A stretch of 64,000 nt of DNA, from positions 81,400,291 to 81,464,290 of the forward strand of contig OW240916.1 in the NCBI GenBank assembly GCA_933207985.1. Direction: 5' to 3'. This document shows, piece by piece, positions 1-10,693 of this stretch. Source of the DNA: Pelobates cultripes. Lineage: Eukaryota > Chordata > Amphibia > Anura > Pelobatidae. A program made the translations under genes and the position numbers. Numbering within the stretch: position 1 is the first letter of the stretch; each line of letters starts with the position of its first letter. A model generated the notes under the pieces. The model saw nothing but the letters and a program-made list of their open reading frames with translations, was not told the origin of the DNA and did no database searches.

Positions 1-722
1 AGACAAATGTCATCTAGGCATGGCAGAAGTCCAATACCTGGGGCACCGTAGGGTAGGGTGTGGACAGCAGCAGCCAGAGCCTGCCAAGATAGAAGCTCTC
101 GCTAACTGGCCCACACCACGGACCAAGACCTAAGTCCTGGCCTTCTTAGGGACAGCCGGGTATTATAAATGGTTTGTACCGGACTACAGAGCCCTAGCTA
201 AACCCTTGACTGACCTCACGAAAAAGATCTTACCCAGACAAGTCCTATGGTCTCCTACCTATGAAACTGCCTTTCAAGCGTTAAAAGAACATGCCCCTTG
301 TGCATGCCCCTGTCTTGGCTGCCCCAGTCCCTAACAAATGTTTTATCGTCCACACAGATGTTTCCATGTTTGGACTGGGGGCAGTCCTAAGCCAAGTTGG
401 AGAGGATGAAGGAGAGCACCCTGTTGCATATATCAACCGAAAACTATTACCCCGGGAGGTGAGCTATGCGGCAGTTGAAAAAGAGTGCTTGGCTTTAGTA
501 TGGGCCCTGAAGAAGCTTACCCCATATTTGTACGGGTGAGAATTTACACTAATAACGGACCACAACCCATTAGTCTGGCTGAACCGGGTTGCAGGAGACA
601 ATGGACGATTACTGAGATGGAGCTTAGCTCTGCAGCCCTATAACTTCAACATCCAGTATCACTAAGGTAAACTAAACAGCAACGCCGATGGGTTGTCCCA
701 CCAGACCGAACTCAGCACATAA
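1..722 (+). pseudogene. Ty3/Gypsy pol remnant: end of RT, RNase H
   Basis: Seen in sequence: a reading frame with the end of a Ty3/Gypsy reverse transcriptase (YLGH near 40, FLGTAGYY near 145-170, PLTDLTKK near 210) followed by RNase H (HTDVSMFGLGAVLS near 340-390, AYINRKLL, TDHNPLVWL, and the closing NSNADGLS near 670-700). The frame is broken by TAA at 131-133, a frameshift near 290, TGA at 537-539 and TAA at 663-665, so it is dead. The left part of pol lies outside the window. There is no integrase after RNase H: the frame ends at 720-722 and a polypurine tract and LTR follow within 80 bases. In most Ty3/Gypsy elements integrase follows RNase H; in Gmr1-like elements it precedes RT. Either that order or an internal deletion explains what is seen. 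Confidence 0.85.
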
Positions 723-785
723 CCAGACGTTTGGACATCCTCCAGTTGACCTGAAAAGGATCAAACCGGGTCTACTGGAGTATTC

Positions 786-801
786 CACAAGGAGGGAGCA
801 A
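786..801 (+). promoter_or_regulatory. Polypurine tract of the Gypsy element
   Basis: A purine run, CACAAGGAGGGAGCAA, lies directly before the TG of the LTR. In LTR retroelements this tract primes plus-strand DNA synthesis. Its position between the RNase H remnant and the LTR fits that role. Confidence 0.7.
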
Positions 802-1762
802 TGTGACAGACCCTCTGTCCCTGAATTTTAAACCCCTGTTCATCTAAACCATTTGTCTGAAATAAATACACATTTATTGTACTAATGGCCGTTGGAATAA
901 CAAATTTTCTACCGAACGACCGACCACCCAGAATAGGAACGTGGTGCTTGTTAACCTCCCTGCCCTTAATAACATCTCCAAAAGCACGAACTACCCTAAC
1001 ATTCTAAATGATCAACTGGGTGGTCGACGTTCGTCTGCACGAACACGTGGTGGTTGCCATCTTTGAATACCAATGCGGCCAGCTGTGTTTTGTCATCGAA
1101 TGTATGGAACTAAAATCGGACAATCAATGGCACGAAAACTGCTGAGACTTCCACTCCTCATTCTGTTCGACAAGTTAATGCACGAATGGAGTGCCGTTCG
1201 TTAGATACAATGTACCGAACTAGATATATTCCATACTAATGTGCACGAACAACCCCATTCGTCTCTTTTAATGGATTTTTATTATGCGAAAGAGACCGAC
1301 CGCACAGCCTAATCCTCTGGAACTATTTTGGGCATGAAAACATGCGTGCGGTCGGTCAAAAGAGACTTCCACCTAACTTTCTAACCCCTGAACCGATCTG
1401 GGTGAGTTTTCAATATGTTGTTCCCCCAGATCAGGGCTATCAGGGGATTTATAATTTATGTGTTTCCCATATGTTTTCGGGGTGTTTGTAAAGTTGGGTA
1501 AAAACTTGTATTTTTCTTTTGGAGATAATTGAGTTGATACAGTAATTAACTCAATTATCTCCCAAACAGAGGGGAGGTTTTGTGTACAGTAACTGGGATT
1601 GTGAATTTCATGTCTTGTGCCCCACAAGGCCCACAGGGGTGGTAACCTTGTGGGGAAATACTGTATAAAAGAAGCAGCTGTACCATTAAACCTTCAGTTC
1701 TCCTTCACCCTCATTCTAGAGTCTTGTCTCTTATTGGGGGAAACGGCTATACAGCTATCACA
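802..1762 (+). repeat. 3' LTR of the Gypsy element
   Basis: The 961-bp segment begins TGTGACAG and ends CTATCACA, an almost perfect terminal inverted repeat of the TG...CA kind. It starts right after a polypurine tract. It holds a TATA-like TATAAAA at 1664-1670. An internal hairpin pairs GAGACCGACCGCAC (1292-1305) with GTGCGGTCGGTC (1346-1357). The stretch near 1715-1745 (AGAGTCTTGTCTCTTATTGG) recurs on the minus strand near 32130, in the solo LTR at 31825-37021, so the two LTRs belong to related families. The 5' LTR is outside the window. Confidence 0.8.
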
Positions 1763-1789
1763 CTAGCTGTTGTAAGAGCTTCACTACTT

Positions 1790-3700
1790 GGGATGACTAC
1801 TGGAATGCTATGAATACCCCTCACACTCGGGAGAAGGACACCCTCTAGCGGTGGGAATCCCTCTACTCATTTTCTTGATTGGTGAAATACCTGATATCTC
1901 TGATTCTATAGCATACCAGTCTTCTTGTTTATATAAATCAATTTGAAATATATGAGCTTGGGAAATCATTGTTACATTAGAATATTTTATTATACCTGGA
2001 AACCCCAATCCACCCTGATTAGTGCTACCGTACAATGGAAACCCCAATCCACCCTGATTAGTGCTACCGTACAATATATTTCTAGAGACTCTTGTTTTTT
2101 TCTCAGCCCAAATAAATTGTTCCAGCATTCTATGAAGATTAACACTATAACTATCAGACATTTCCAGAGGAATCATATATAGTAAGTATAACCATTTAGG
2201 AAAAAAATTTACTTTGAGGATGTTATCCTACCCATCCATGAAACAAATACATTTTCCACTCTGTTAAACATTTCTAATGTTCTTTAATTAAAGGTGTAAA
2301 ATGTGACATTTATTTTGTTAGTGATGTTGACCCCTAAATATTTAAGCCCACTGTGAGATATAAGAAAAGCATATTGTTTTTGAATGTTTTCATGAGTTTC
2401 AATTGTTATCGCTATGGAAATGGCTTCGGATTTAGTTGAATTTTATTATAATTAGATATAGAACTGTTTGACTCAATTTCATTAAATAATGAAGTTAGAG
2501 ATGTTTCTAGGGATCCCATTCTAAGCATTACGTCATCCGCATACATAGTTAGCCTGGCTTCTATTTCTCCTACATTTATCCCATTTACAGACGTATTATT
2601 TAGAATTTTGTTAGCTAGAGGTTCCAGAGACATAATATAAAGTATAGGGGCCAGAGGACAGCCCAATCCTGCTACATTTTGTATATTAAGCCAGTTTGAG
2701 CAGAAACCTTGTCCAACTACTCTGGATTAATATATAAGGCAATGACAGAGTCAACTAAGTTATCACCAAATGTAAAAGCTCTCAAAGTTTCTTCCAAAAA
2801 TAACAAACTGACCCTGTCAAATGCCTTTTCAGCGACCAAGGAAAGACACATCATAAGAATCTGTTTTTTATCAATATATTCAATTAGATACATTATTTTT
2901 CTGATATTCCTGCTTGCCTGGAGAGTTTTAACAAATCCTGTTTGATCCTTTCCTATCAAGGAGGAGATGATTTGATTGATTCTGTCGGACAATATTGCGG
3001 AATAGATTTTTGTATCTACATTAATTAACAATGTTGGTCGGTAGTTTAGCAGTAATGAATTATCTTTAGACGGTTTTGGATTCGGTAGAATAAATACTTA
3101 AAGCATCTCTTCAGTGAAAACATTTAGCGCTACGTATTTCGTTAAAGGTTTTCGTTGATTGGGGTGACAACGTTTCTGCTAATTTCATTATATAAAAGGT
3201 TAGAGATACTGTCTGGTCCAGGTGATTTATTCATTTTAGCTTTTTTATGGCTTTTTTTATTTGGAATATTTCAAAAGGAGATTCTAATGATTTACTTTGA
3301 TCTTCCGTTAATGAGGGTAAATTAGCAGAATTAAAGTATTTACTAATGCTTTCTTTATTTTGTTGTTGGTGTGGGATATTATACAGAGTATTGTAATATT
3401 CTCTGAAGGCTGTGCCAATTTTATCTGGAGATCTGTGGGTTTTAGTATTTTCCACAATTTGAAATATTCTTGCTTTTTGATTATGTTTTTTCAATTGATT
3501 AGAGAGTAATCGCTCTGTTACCCGTATTAAGCCATCTTTGTTTCATTCTCGCTTCGGTTATATTTGCTTTATTAAGTAGCTGTTTTTTAATTATATTATT
3601 TATTTGATCTATTTTTCTTTATTATCTAAATTCTTAATTTCTCTTTTCAACTTTTCTAATTGAATATATAGATCTGAGATATTTTTATCTTTATTTTTTT
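1790..3700 (-). pseudogene. L1-clade LINE ORF2 remnant
   Basis: Read on the minus strand, broken frames give an L1-type reverse transcriptase in order: a leader with NIPHQQQNKESISKYF (near 3400), the finger/palm region with DQTGFVK and EKAFDRV (2717-3031), GCPLAPILYIMSLEPLA and the catalytic YADD (2412-2666), then the C-terminal RT-associated region with a GGLGFP motif (1808-2176). This order and these motifs are those of L1/Tx1-type LINEs. Several frameshifts separate the blocks, and the endonuclease and 3' end were not recognised. It is a decayed copy with no sign of function. Confidence 0.8.
1997..2074. repeat. 39-bp tandem duplication inside the LINE
   Basis: Two adjacent identical 39-base copies (1997-2035 and 2036-2074). 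Because 39 is a multiple of three, the minus-strand reading repeats a 13-residue block, LYGSTNQGGLGFP, without breaking the frame. Confidence 0.95.
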
Positions 3701-4240
3701 AATGGGTTTCTAAGTTAATTAAATACATTGATCACACATTTATATGGTCACCACACATTTGATAGAGTGGTATATCCAGTTAAATTAATTAATTATGTTT
3801 TCAATAAATCTTCATGGGAATTGAAATCTAAAATATGAATTTTTTTTTTTTTTGGTAACTTTATATATACCTGAGTTTGTGCACTTCACCTAAAGACTAA
3901 GTTGATCAGTTTAATAGAGTAATATCTCTCTCGTGTCATTGTACACCAGTTACATAGTAAGCTACGCAGCACCTACTGTACCTGAGTCCAACTTGTTTGT
4001 GGTGACTAATTGTTTGTTAGTCCACCTATAGCGCAGCTCTTTTAATATAATAATAATAATAATAATAATAATATAGATTTGTATTATATGAAAGGACGTA
4101 TATCAGAGCTTTCTACATGGATTCAGAATTTATTAAATATATGATGTAATAGTTGGGCTTTGCAGACCATAATTATAGCTTAATGAAATGCTATGACATC
4201 GTTAATGAGCTGTGAGGAGAGGGACCCTTCAATTCACTCC
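3701..4240. other. AT-rich non-coding stretch with (TAA)n
   Basis: No gene or recognised mobile element. A short (ATA)n microsatellite lies near 4045-4073 and a T run near 3840-3853. Confidence 0.7.
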
Positions 4241-4261
4241 CAGACCGTCCATCCCCTGGGG

Positions 4262-4335
4262 GCAACCATGGTATATAAACCAACCCTTTACCTTCTCAAC
4301 CCCCCTGACCTGCTTGTGCTAGAGCTGGCTTCCAG
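4262..4335 (+). promoter_or_regulatory. Candidate promoter and first exon of the odorant receptor
   Basis: TATATAAA at 4272-4279 is followed about 55 bases later by a strong splice-donor match, CAG|GTGAGTAT, with the junction after 4335. Odorant receptor genes commonly have one or more short untranslated exons several kilobases before a single coding exon, so this could be exon 1 of the gene at 8240. Seen: the TATA box and the donor. Inferred: that they are used and belong to that gene. Olfactory epithelium RNA reads spliced from here would settle it. Confidence 0.35.
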
Positions 4336-4879
4336 GTGAGTATCGGACACCTTTACATCAGGTGAGATAAGGACTGCGATTTCCTGTAATATTATTGATA
4401 TAATTAGATCTTGTGCATTTATTTAGACGTTTAATACTTGCACTTTGTAGCGTCATTATTGAACGTTGTCAGACTGCGCAGAGATTAGACGCGATAATGG
4501 ACGCATTGCGTGAAGATTCTGGGTCTGAGTTTGGCTTTCTTTGCAATGCATTCAGTAATATGTGAATCGGTGTTACAAATGCGCATGAAAGCAGTCCATC
4601 TAAAATCTATAAATATATACACAGAGACACAATATAAAGGGACACTAACATTATTAACCTCTTCTGTGCTGAGCCATCTGAAAGAATTTATTTTTATCAC
4701 CTCTGTGTCTTTTTCAGTGATTTTTCTTTGACGTATACTCATGTATTGTTTTTAATAACAAGCTACCCAGAATGCAAATCGCTGGACATTTCAATGCAAT
4801 GTATGGCATGTAACTGTAATTGCGCTATTAACCCAGTGTATACGGTCTAGTAATGTATTAATATTTCATTTATTTGCAG

Positions 4880-5035
4880 GTTCCCCTTTAGAACACAGTA
4901 ACATGAATTGAAACTTCAATCAGATAAGAGCAGTTTATCTTTTCAGTCTGAGAAGGACGATGTCAGCCCCCAAAGCCTTATTCTGAGGTCTTTATATCCA
5001 ACACAGTCAGAGCCTGAAACCTCACACATTATAAG
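4880..5035 (+). other. Candidate internal untranslated exon
   Basis: A splice-acceptor match (TTTCATTTATTTGCAG) ends at 4879 and a weaker donor (ATAAG|GTAAT) follows 5035, giving a 156-base exon-like unit between the candidate first exon and the receptor coding exon. It has no long reading frame, as expected of 5' UTR. Support is only the two splice-site matches. Confidence 0.25.
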
Positions 5036-5269
5036 GTAATTCAGACTTTATTGGAGTAAAAGTAACGCACTATATACTCATCATATAATCTTATAATAAG
5101 TTATTTTATCTCCCTCTGATATTAAACACAATGTATTGTCAGGATATTAGTGTGAAATATTAAATGCAATAAACCCTGGCAGTGTTATATATTATTCCCA
5201 GCCCGTCAGTAATGGGTTAAATACCTGTATGGTACTCAGAGAGTTAAATGATGTGCACAGCGTTCTATT

Positions 5270-6277
5270 AAGATTCCATAGGATCCTGCACAGGAAGCAG
5301 ATTAACCCCTCACATCCTGCACACAAAGAGTAAATACACACAGGATCTTATCATGATTAACCCCTCACACCCTGCACACACAGAGTAAATGCACACAGGA
5401 TCTTACATAGATTAACCGTCACATCCTGCGCACACAGAGTAAATGCACACAGCATCTTATAATGATTAACCTTTCACATCCTGCACACACAGAGTAAATA
5501 CACACAGGATCTTATCATGATTAACCCCTCACATCCTGCACACACAGAGTAAATACACACAGCATCTTATAATGATTAACCTTTCACATCCTGCACACAC
5601 AGAGTAAATACACACAGGATCTTACATAGATTAACCCCTCACATCCTGCACACACAGAGTAAATGCACACAGCATCTTATGATTAACCCCTCACATCCTG
5701 CACACACAGAGTAAATACACACAGCATCTTATAATGATTAACCTTTCACATCCTGCACACACAGAGTAAATACACACAGGATCTTACATAGATTAACCCC
5801 TCACATCCTGCACACACAGAGTAAATGCACACAGCATCTTATGATTAACCCCTCACATCCTGCACACACACAGTAAATACACACAGCATCTTATGATTAA
5901 CCCCTCACATCCTGCACACACACAGTAAATACACACAGCATCTTATAATGATTAACCTTTCACATCCTGCACACACAGAGTAAATACACACAGGATCTTA
6001 CATAGATTAACCCCTCACATCCTGCACACACAGAGTAAATGCACACAGCATCTTATAATGATTAACCCCTCACATCCTGCACACACACAGTAAATACACA
6101 CAGGATCTTATATTGATTAACCTTTCACATCCTGCACACACAGAGTAAATACACACAGCATCTTATAATGATTAACCCCTCACATCCTGCACACACACAG
6201 TAAATACACACAGGATCTTATAATGATTAACCTTTCACATCCTGCACACACAGAGTAAATACACACGGGATCTCATG
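5270..6277. repeat. 55-bp minisatellite, left block
   Basis: Tandem copies of a unit of about 55 bases, recognisable by GATTAACCCCTCACATCC then TGCACACACAGAGTAAATAC and a GATCTTAT end. Variant units (CCTTTCAC instead of CCCCTCAC; GCATC instead of GGATC) recur at intervals of two, three, four, three and two units, so there is higher-order structure. The array lies between the candidate upstream exons and the receptor coding exon. Confidence 0.95.
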
Positions 6278-6697
6278 ATTTTATCATGAACAAAATGCTT
6301 TCCCCAGCTGTTCCCACTTTATATAACCTCAGATCCAGTACCAGCACCTTATTTAATCTACCTCAATACAAAAAGAAAGCGGCCCGATCCTCCTTCTCCT
6401 ACAGAGCGCCGCAATTGTGGAACGACCTCACGCACAATTTAAAATCTTTCCTAAGCCTAAAGTCATTTAATAGATCCCTCTCTACATACCTCAAAACAGA
6501 ATGCACCTGTCATGGGTGATTATATATTTCTCACCAGTTCTATGTTAAATTTTGTATATATTGTGTATTAATATTGTTTTTGTATTTTGTTGGACCTAAT
6601 GTAACAATGCAATGATTTGTGGACCCAGGACATACTTGAAAACGAGAGAAATCTCAATGTATCTTTCCTGGTAAAATATTTTATAAATAAATAAACC
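6278..6697 (+). pseudogene. 5'-truncated LINE 3' end (CR1/L2/Rex1-like)
   Basis: A 77-residue frame (6286-6519) carries the tail typical of these LINE polyproteins: YNLRS, then FSYRAPQLWNDL, then a basic SFNRSLSTYLKT. It is followed by a short 3' UTR and a tail of ATAAATAAATAAA, as left by target-primed reverse transcription. It splits the 55-bp minisatellite in two, so it inserted after the array formed. Exact clade is uncertain from so short a fragment. Confidence 0.75.
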
Positions 6698-7395
6698 CCT
6701 CAGATTCTGCAGACAGTAAATACACACAGGATTATATCACGATGAACCTCGCACATCCTGCACACACAGACTAAATACACACAGGATATTATAATGATTA
6801 ACCCCTCACAACCTGCACACACAGAATCTTAAACATGATTAACCCCTCACATTCTGCAAACACATAGTAAATACACACAGGATCTTATAACGATTAACCC
6901 CTCACATCCTGCACACACAGAGTAAACCCACACCGGATCTAATAATGATTAACCCCTGACATCCTGCACACAAAGTGTAAATACACACATGATCCTATCA
7001 TGATTAACCCCTCACATCCTGCATACACAGAGTAAATACACTCAGGATCTTATAATGATTAACCCCTCACGATCTGCACACACAGAGTAAATACACACAG
7101 GATATTAAAACGATTAACCCCTCACATCCTACACACACAGTGTAAATACACACATGATATTATCATGATTAACCCCTCACATCCTGCACACACAGACTAA
7201 ATGCACACCGTATCTACTAATGATTAACCCCTCACATCCAGCGCACACAGAGTAAATACACACAGGATCTAATAATCATTAACCCCTCACATCCTGCACA
7301 CAGAGTAAATACACACATGATTTTATCATGATTAACCCCTCACATCCTGCACACACAGAGTAAATACACACAGGATCTTAGAATGATTAATTACT
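6698..7395. repeat. 55-bp minisatellite, right block
   Basis: Continuation of the same array after the LINE. Units here are more diverged from each other than in the left block (many single changes in GATTAACCCCTCACATCC and in the CACACAG part), and the higher-order pattern is not evident. Confidence 0.95.
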
Positions 7396-8168
7396 GCGGC
7401 ATCATTACAAACTTTCTGCTTTAATCTCCCTCATCTTTTAATTATTGCTGCGGACAGCCACCGGCTGCTAAATCACTAATTAGCCTTCGGAGAGTGGGAA
7501 AGGATAAAGGAATCTGTAGATCAATCTATACAATCAGCTGATGGAGGAAAACTACAATGCTCAATAAATTAGAAATACTGATTGCTCTCTGCCATTATAA
7601 ATCTCTATAATAATATAGAAACTTGTGCAATCAATGTTTGTGTTTAGAGTTTTAAAACAGAAATTGAGATGATTGATGGTTAGAGGACAGTCACTAAATG
7701 CTAATTTTATTCACAGATCAAGTGAGAATTGACCAAGAGAGGGGGAAATAAGGAGGGCAGTAAATAAACTCTATATTTCTATATTATATATTTGCTAAAT
7801 ATATAAAATACAAATATTTTAATATAAAGGTCTACTGCTCATCTCTTTCCCTCTATTGATTCAACTTCATCTGGGAACTAAATGGTGTTAGCTGCTCCTA
7901 TCAGTGTCCTGTGAAATAGACACATGATATTTATATTTTGCAGCACTCCGAGCAGACCATTTTCACTCCCTATTGGTCAATATTTGTCTGAACAGGAAAA
8001 CCACATGGATGATATTCGAACCACGCAAACTAATTTTAATTGTTTTTTTTCCCAAAGAATTGATTTTAGCAAACGAAATGTCTCCCCTGTGTCCAATTCT
8101 AATGATATCTCACTGTCACCATGTCTGTAATTGCTAGTGATTGTATTCTTCACATTGTCTTTCATCAG
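7396..8168. other. Unique non-coding DNA before the receptor exon
   Basis: No mobile element recognised. The stretch 7390-7505 is complex, balanced in composition and rich in TAAT cores (TTAATTACT, TAATTATTG, CACTAATTAGCC), unlike its surroundings, and could be a conserved non-coding element. A good splice acceptor, TTCTTCACATTGTCTTTCAG-like with ATCAG ending at 8168, precedes the receptor exon. Confidence 0.4.
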
Positions 8169-8239
8169 ACTTCCTAAAATTTCTTTATCCGGTACCAGTT
8201 GGTGCTTTGAGGTCTTTCCGGTGCCACCAGTAACAGCCG

Positions 8240-9208
8240 ATGCTCACCGACTCCAACTCCAGCTTCTCCATGCCATCCACCTTCTTGCTGATCGGCATTC
8301 CTGGATTAGAAGGTGGTACTCTATGGATCTCCATCTCTTTTGGTATTATTTATATCCTGGGTATTTTATGCAACTGTACCATTCTCTACGTCCTCATCAC
8401 AGAGAAAAGTCTTCATGGCCCCATGTACTTTTTCCTGTCCATGCTGGCTATGAATGAAGTGGCATTGTCCAGTACCACCATGCCAAAGTTGTTGGGAGTC
8501 CTCTGGTTTGGTGCTCACCAGATACTTGCAGTATGCTGTCTCACTCAGATGTTCTTTGTCCATTTGCTTTCTGGGTTTGAATCGGGCATCCTGACAGCTA
8601 TGGCTTATGACAGATTCATTGCCATTTGTTACCCATTGAGATACGTGTCTATTCTCACCAACGTTATACTAGGAAAGATTGCCACGGTCATTGTGGTTAG
8701 AGCCATTGTGATCATCTTACCTCTTCCAATTATGACCGGTCGACTGCAGTATTGCACAAAAAATGTTGTCTACCATTCCTACTGTGATCACATGGCCGTG
8801 GTAAAGGTGGCGTGCGGCGATATCCAATTTAATAATGTTTATGGACTTGTGGTGTCTCTTTCAATTATTGGCTTTGACCTCATGTTTGTCATACTGTCCT
8901 ATGTTATGATCTTACGGGCTGTCTACAAACTCCCCACTAGGGAAGCTCGTCGTAAGGCTCTTGGAACGTGTGGCTCGCATATTTCTGTTATTTTTATTGC
9001 AGCTGTCCCTATAGTATTCGACTTTGTTGCTTACAGGGTGGTAGAAAACACAGTTTCTCTCAGTCTACAAGTTTTCTGTGCAAATATTTACATTCTTATC
9101 CCAAGTCTCCTAAACCCCATTATTTATGGTTTGAAGACAAAGCAGATCAGAGAACAACTGCTAAGAACTCCTCGCCCTAAGACTGTTACTTTCAAAAATC
9201 TCCAATAA
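8240..9208 (+). CDS. Class I odorant receptor, OR52-like, intact
   Basis: A 322-residue seven-helix receptor of the olfactory GPCR family, expected in the cilia membrane of olfactory neurons and coupled to Golf. The frame is complete and of usual length. N-glycosylation site NSS at residues 6-8; LIGIPGLEG at 17-25, typical of the OR51/52 (class I, fish-like) group; LHGPMY at 58-63; MAYDRF at 121-126 where most receptors have MAYDRY; HSYCDHMAVVKVAC at 179-192 with extra cysteines of class I loop 2; SY at 220-221; KALGTCGSH at 239-247; NPIIYG at 292-297. The start was chosen because the extracellular N-terminus is then of usual length. An acceptor at 8168 suggests a spliced 5' UTR. Helix 6 carries AVPIVFDF in place of the common YTP-type motif. 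The ligand cannot be guessed. No other receptor gene is in the window. Confidence 0.95.
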   Translation: MLTDSNSSFSMPSTFLLIGIPGLEGGTLWISISFGIIYILGILCNCTILYVLITEKSLHGPMYFFLSMLAMNEVALSSTTMPKLLGVLWFGAHQILAVCCLTQMFFVHLLSGFESGILTAMAYDRFIAICYPLRYVSILTNVILGKIATVIVVRAIVIILPLPIMTGRLQYCTKNVVYHSYCDHMAVVKVACGDIQFNNVYGLVVSLSIIGFDLMFVILSYVMILRAVYKLPTREARRKALGTCGSHISVIFIAAVPIVFDFVAYRVVENTVSLSLQVFCANIYILIPSLLNPIIYGLKTKQIREQLLRTPRPKTVTFKNLQ

Positions 9209-9209
9209 A
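9204..9209 (+). terminator. Polyadenylation hexamer overlapping the stop codon
   Basis: AATAAA at 9204-9209 contains the receptor's stop codon TAA (9206-9208). If used it would give almost no 3' UTR. No other hexamer was confirmed nearby. Confidence 0.4.
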
Positions 9210-9687
9210 GGTCTTGTAACATATCGTACAAATTAATTTACCAGTTCCCAGTTACATCATCCAGTTCAAAATATTAAAAAATCCCGACTAAAAGATAGCA
9301 GTCCGATTTTCAGTTTATATTATTTCTGGAAACAGTTTGCACAAAAAGTTCCTTTTTCTTTATAAACTTTAACACTGTGTGCACACATTATGTTTTTGTT
9401 GATATCGGATCCATCTAATAGAGTCACAGTTGGCAAACTCTATCCAGTAACCTAAAGAAAGAGGAAGAATGTGATTCCTTTATCATTCTCTCTCAGCTTC
9501 TGAGCAGTGGCGTACATACCAAGGTCGCGGCTGCCACCGGGCCCGGTCCACCAGGGGGCCCGGCCGCCCCTGCGACCCGGTATGTAGCCACAGGGCCAGC
9601 CTCTTCTCCTGGGGGGGCCCAGGAGGCGGCCACCCCAGGGCCCCCCGAGGCTGGCCCTGCTGACCCCAGCGGGCAGGTGGCCGGTCG

Positions 9688-9866
9688 GGCAGGCAGGCGG
9701 GCACGCGAGGGAGCACTCAGTGCTTCCTCTTCATCTCCCTCGCGCACCGCACTGATGCCGGAGCCGGAAGATGACATCATCTTCCGCCTCCGGCATCCCT
9801 ACGCGGGGCGCGAGGGAGCTGAAGAGGAAGCACTGAGTGCTCCCTCGCGTGCCCGCCTGCCTGCCC
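9688..9866. repeat. 180-bp GC-rich palindrome
   Basis: Two arms of about 90 bases meet near 9777. The outer 45 bases of each arm (GGCAGGCAGGCGGGCACGCG... on the left, its reverse complement on the right) are nearly perfect, and the centre pairs GATGCCGGAGCCGGAAGATG with its partner with few mismatches. The reading frames through it are by-products of GC richness. Confidence 0.9.
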
Positions 9867-10254
9867 ATCCAGTGACCGGCCGCCCAGGAGCCCAGCAGCA
9901 CCACCACTGGACCCCAGGGAATCCCCCCAGCACTCCAAAAGGTAAGGAGGCTGGGGGGATTAAATTTGAAAAAAAAAATGTGTTAGTGTGTGTGTGTTAG
10001 TGTGTGTGTGTGTTAGTGTGTGTGTCAGTGAATGTGTCTGTTATTGGGTGTGTGTCTGCTAGTGAGTGTGTTACTGTGTGTGTCTGTTAGTGAGTGTGTT
10101 TGATGTCTGTTAGTGAGTGTGTATTTGTCAGTGAAAGTGTATGTTTTGTGAGTGTATATGTATGTCTGTCGCTGAGTGTGTCTCTGTCAGTAAATGTGTG
10201 TGTCTGTTAGCTAGTGTGTATGCGTCTGTTCATTAGAGTGTGTGTGTGTTTCTT

Positions 10255-10600
10255 CAGCATTTACCTTTCTCCAGCGTTGGACTCCCCAGTGTCCGCCTCT
10301 CAGCTCCGAAATGCACATGCGCGGCAAGAGGCGCGCGCGCATTTAAACCGCCCATAGGAAAGCATTACTCAATGCTTTCCTATGGACGTTCAGTGTCTTC
10401 TCACTGTGATTTTCACAGTGAGAATCGCTGAAGCTCCTCTAGCAGCTGTCAATGAGACAGCCACCAGAGGCAGGATTAACCCTCACTGAAACATAGCCGT
10501 TTCTCTGGAAGCGGCTATGTTTTCTGAGTTAAAACTAGAGGACCTGGCACCCAGACCACTTCATTGAGCTGATGTGATCTGGGTGTCTGTGGTGGTCCTT
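10255..10600. mobile_element. Truncated T2-like MITE inside the hAT element
   Basis: This stretch matches the right two thirds of the MITE at 25339-25842: the hairpin CCATAGGAAAGCATT / AATGCTTTCCTATGG, CTCACTGTGATTTTCACAGTGAG, GACAGCCACCAGAGG, and the closing CACCCAGACCACTTCATT...GTGGTCCTTT. The left end and the terminal TTAA are missing or mutated. Confidence 0.7.
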
Positions 10601-10661
10601 TGGTGTGTGCATGCGGCGGTGCGGGTGTAACCTCGCTGCCTGACCGGGTGCCTTGCCATGT

Positions 10662-10693
<32 letters not shown>

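Noticed and set aside
9493..9780. Minus-strand frames through the GC-rich palindrome
   Set aside because: Products of GC richness; the sequence is palindromic and inside a transposon.
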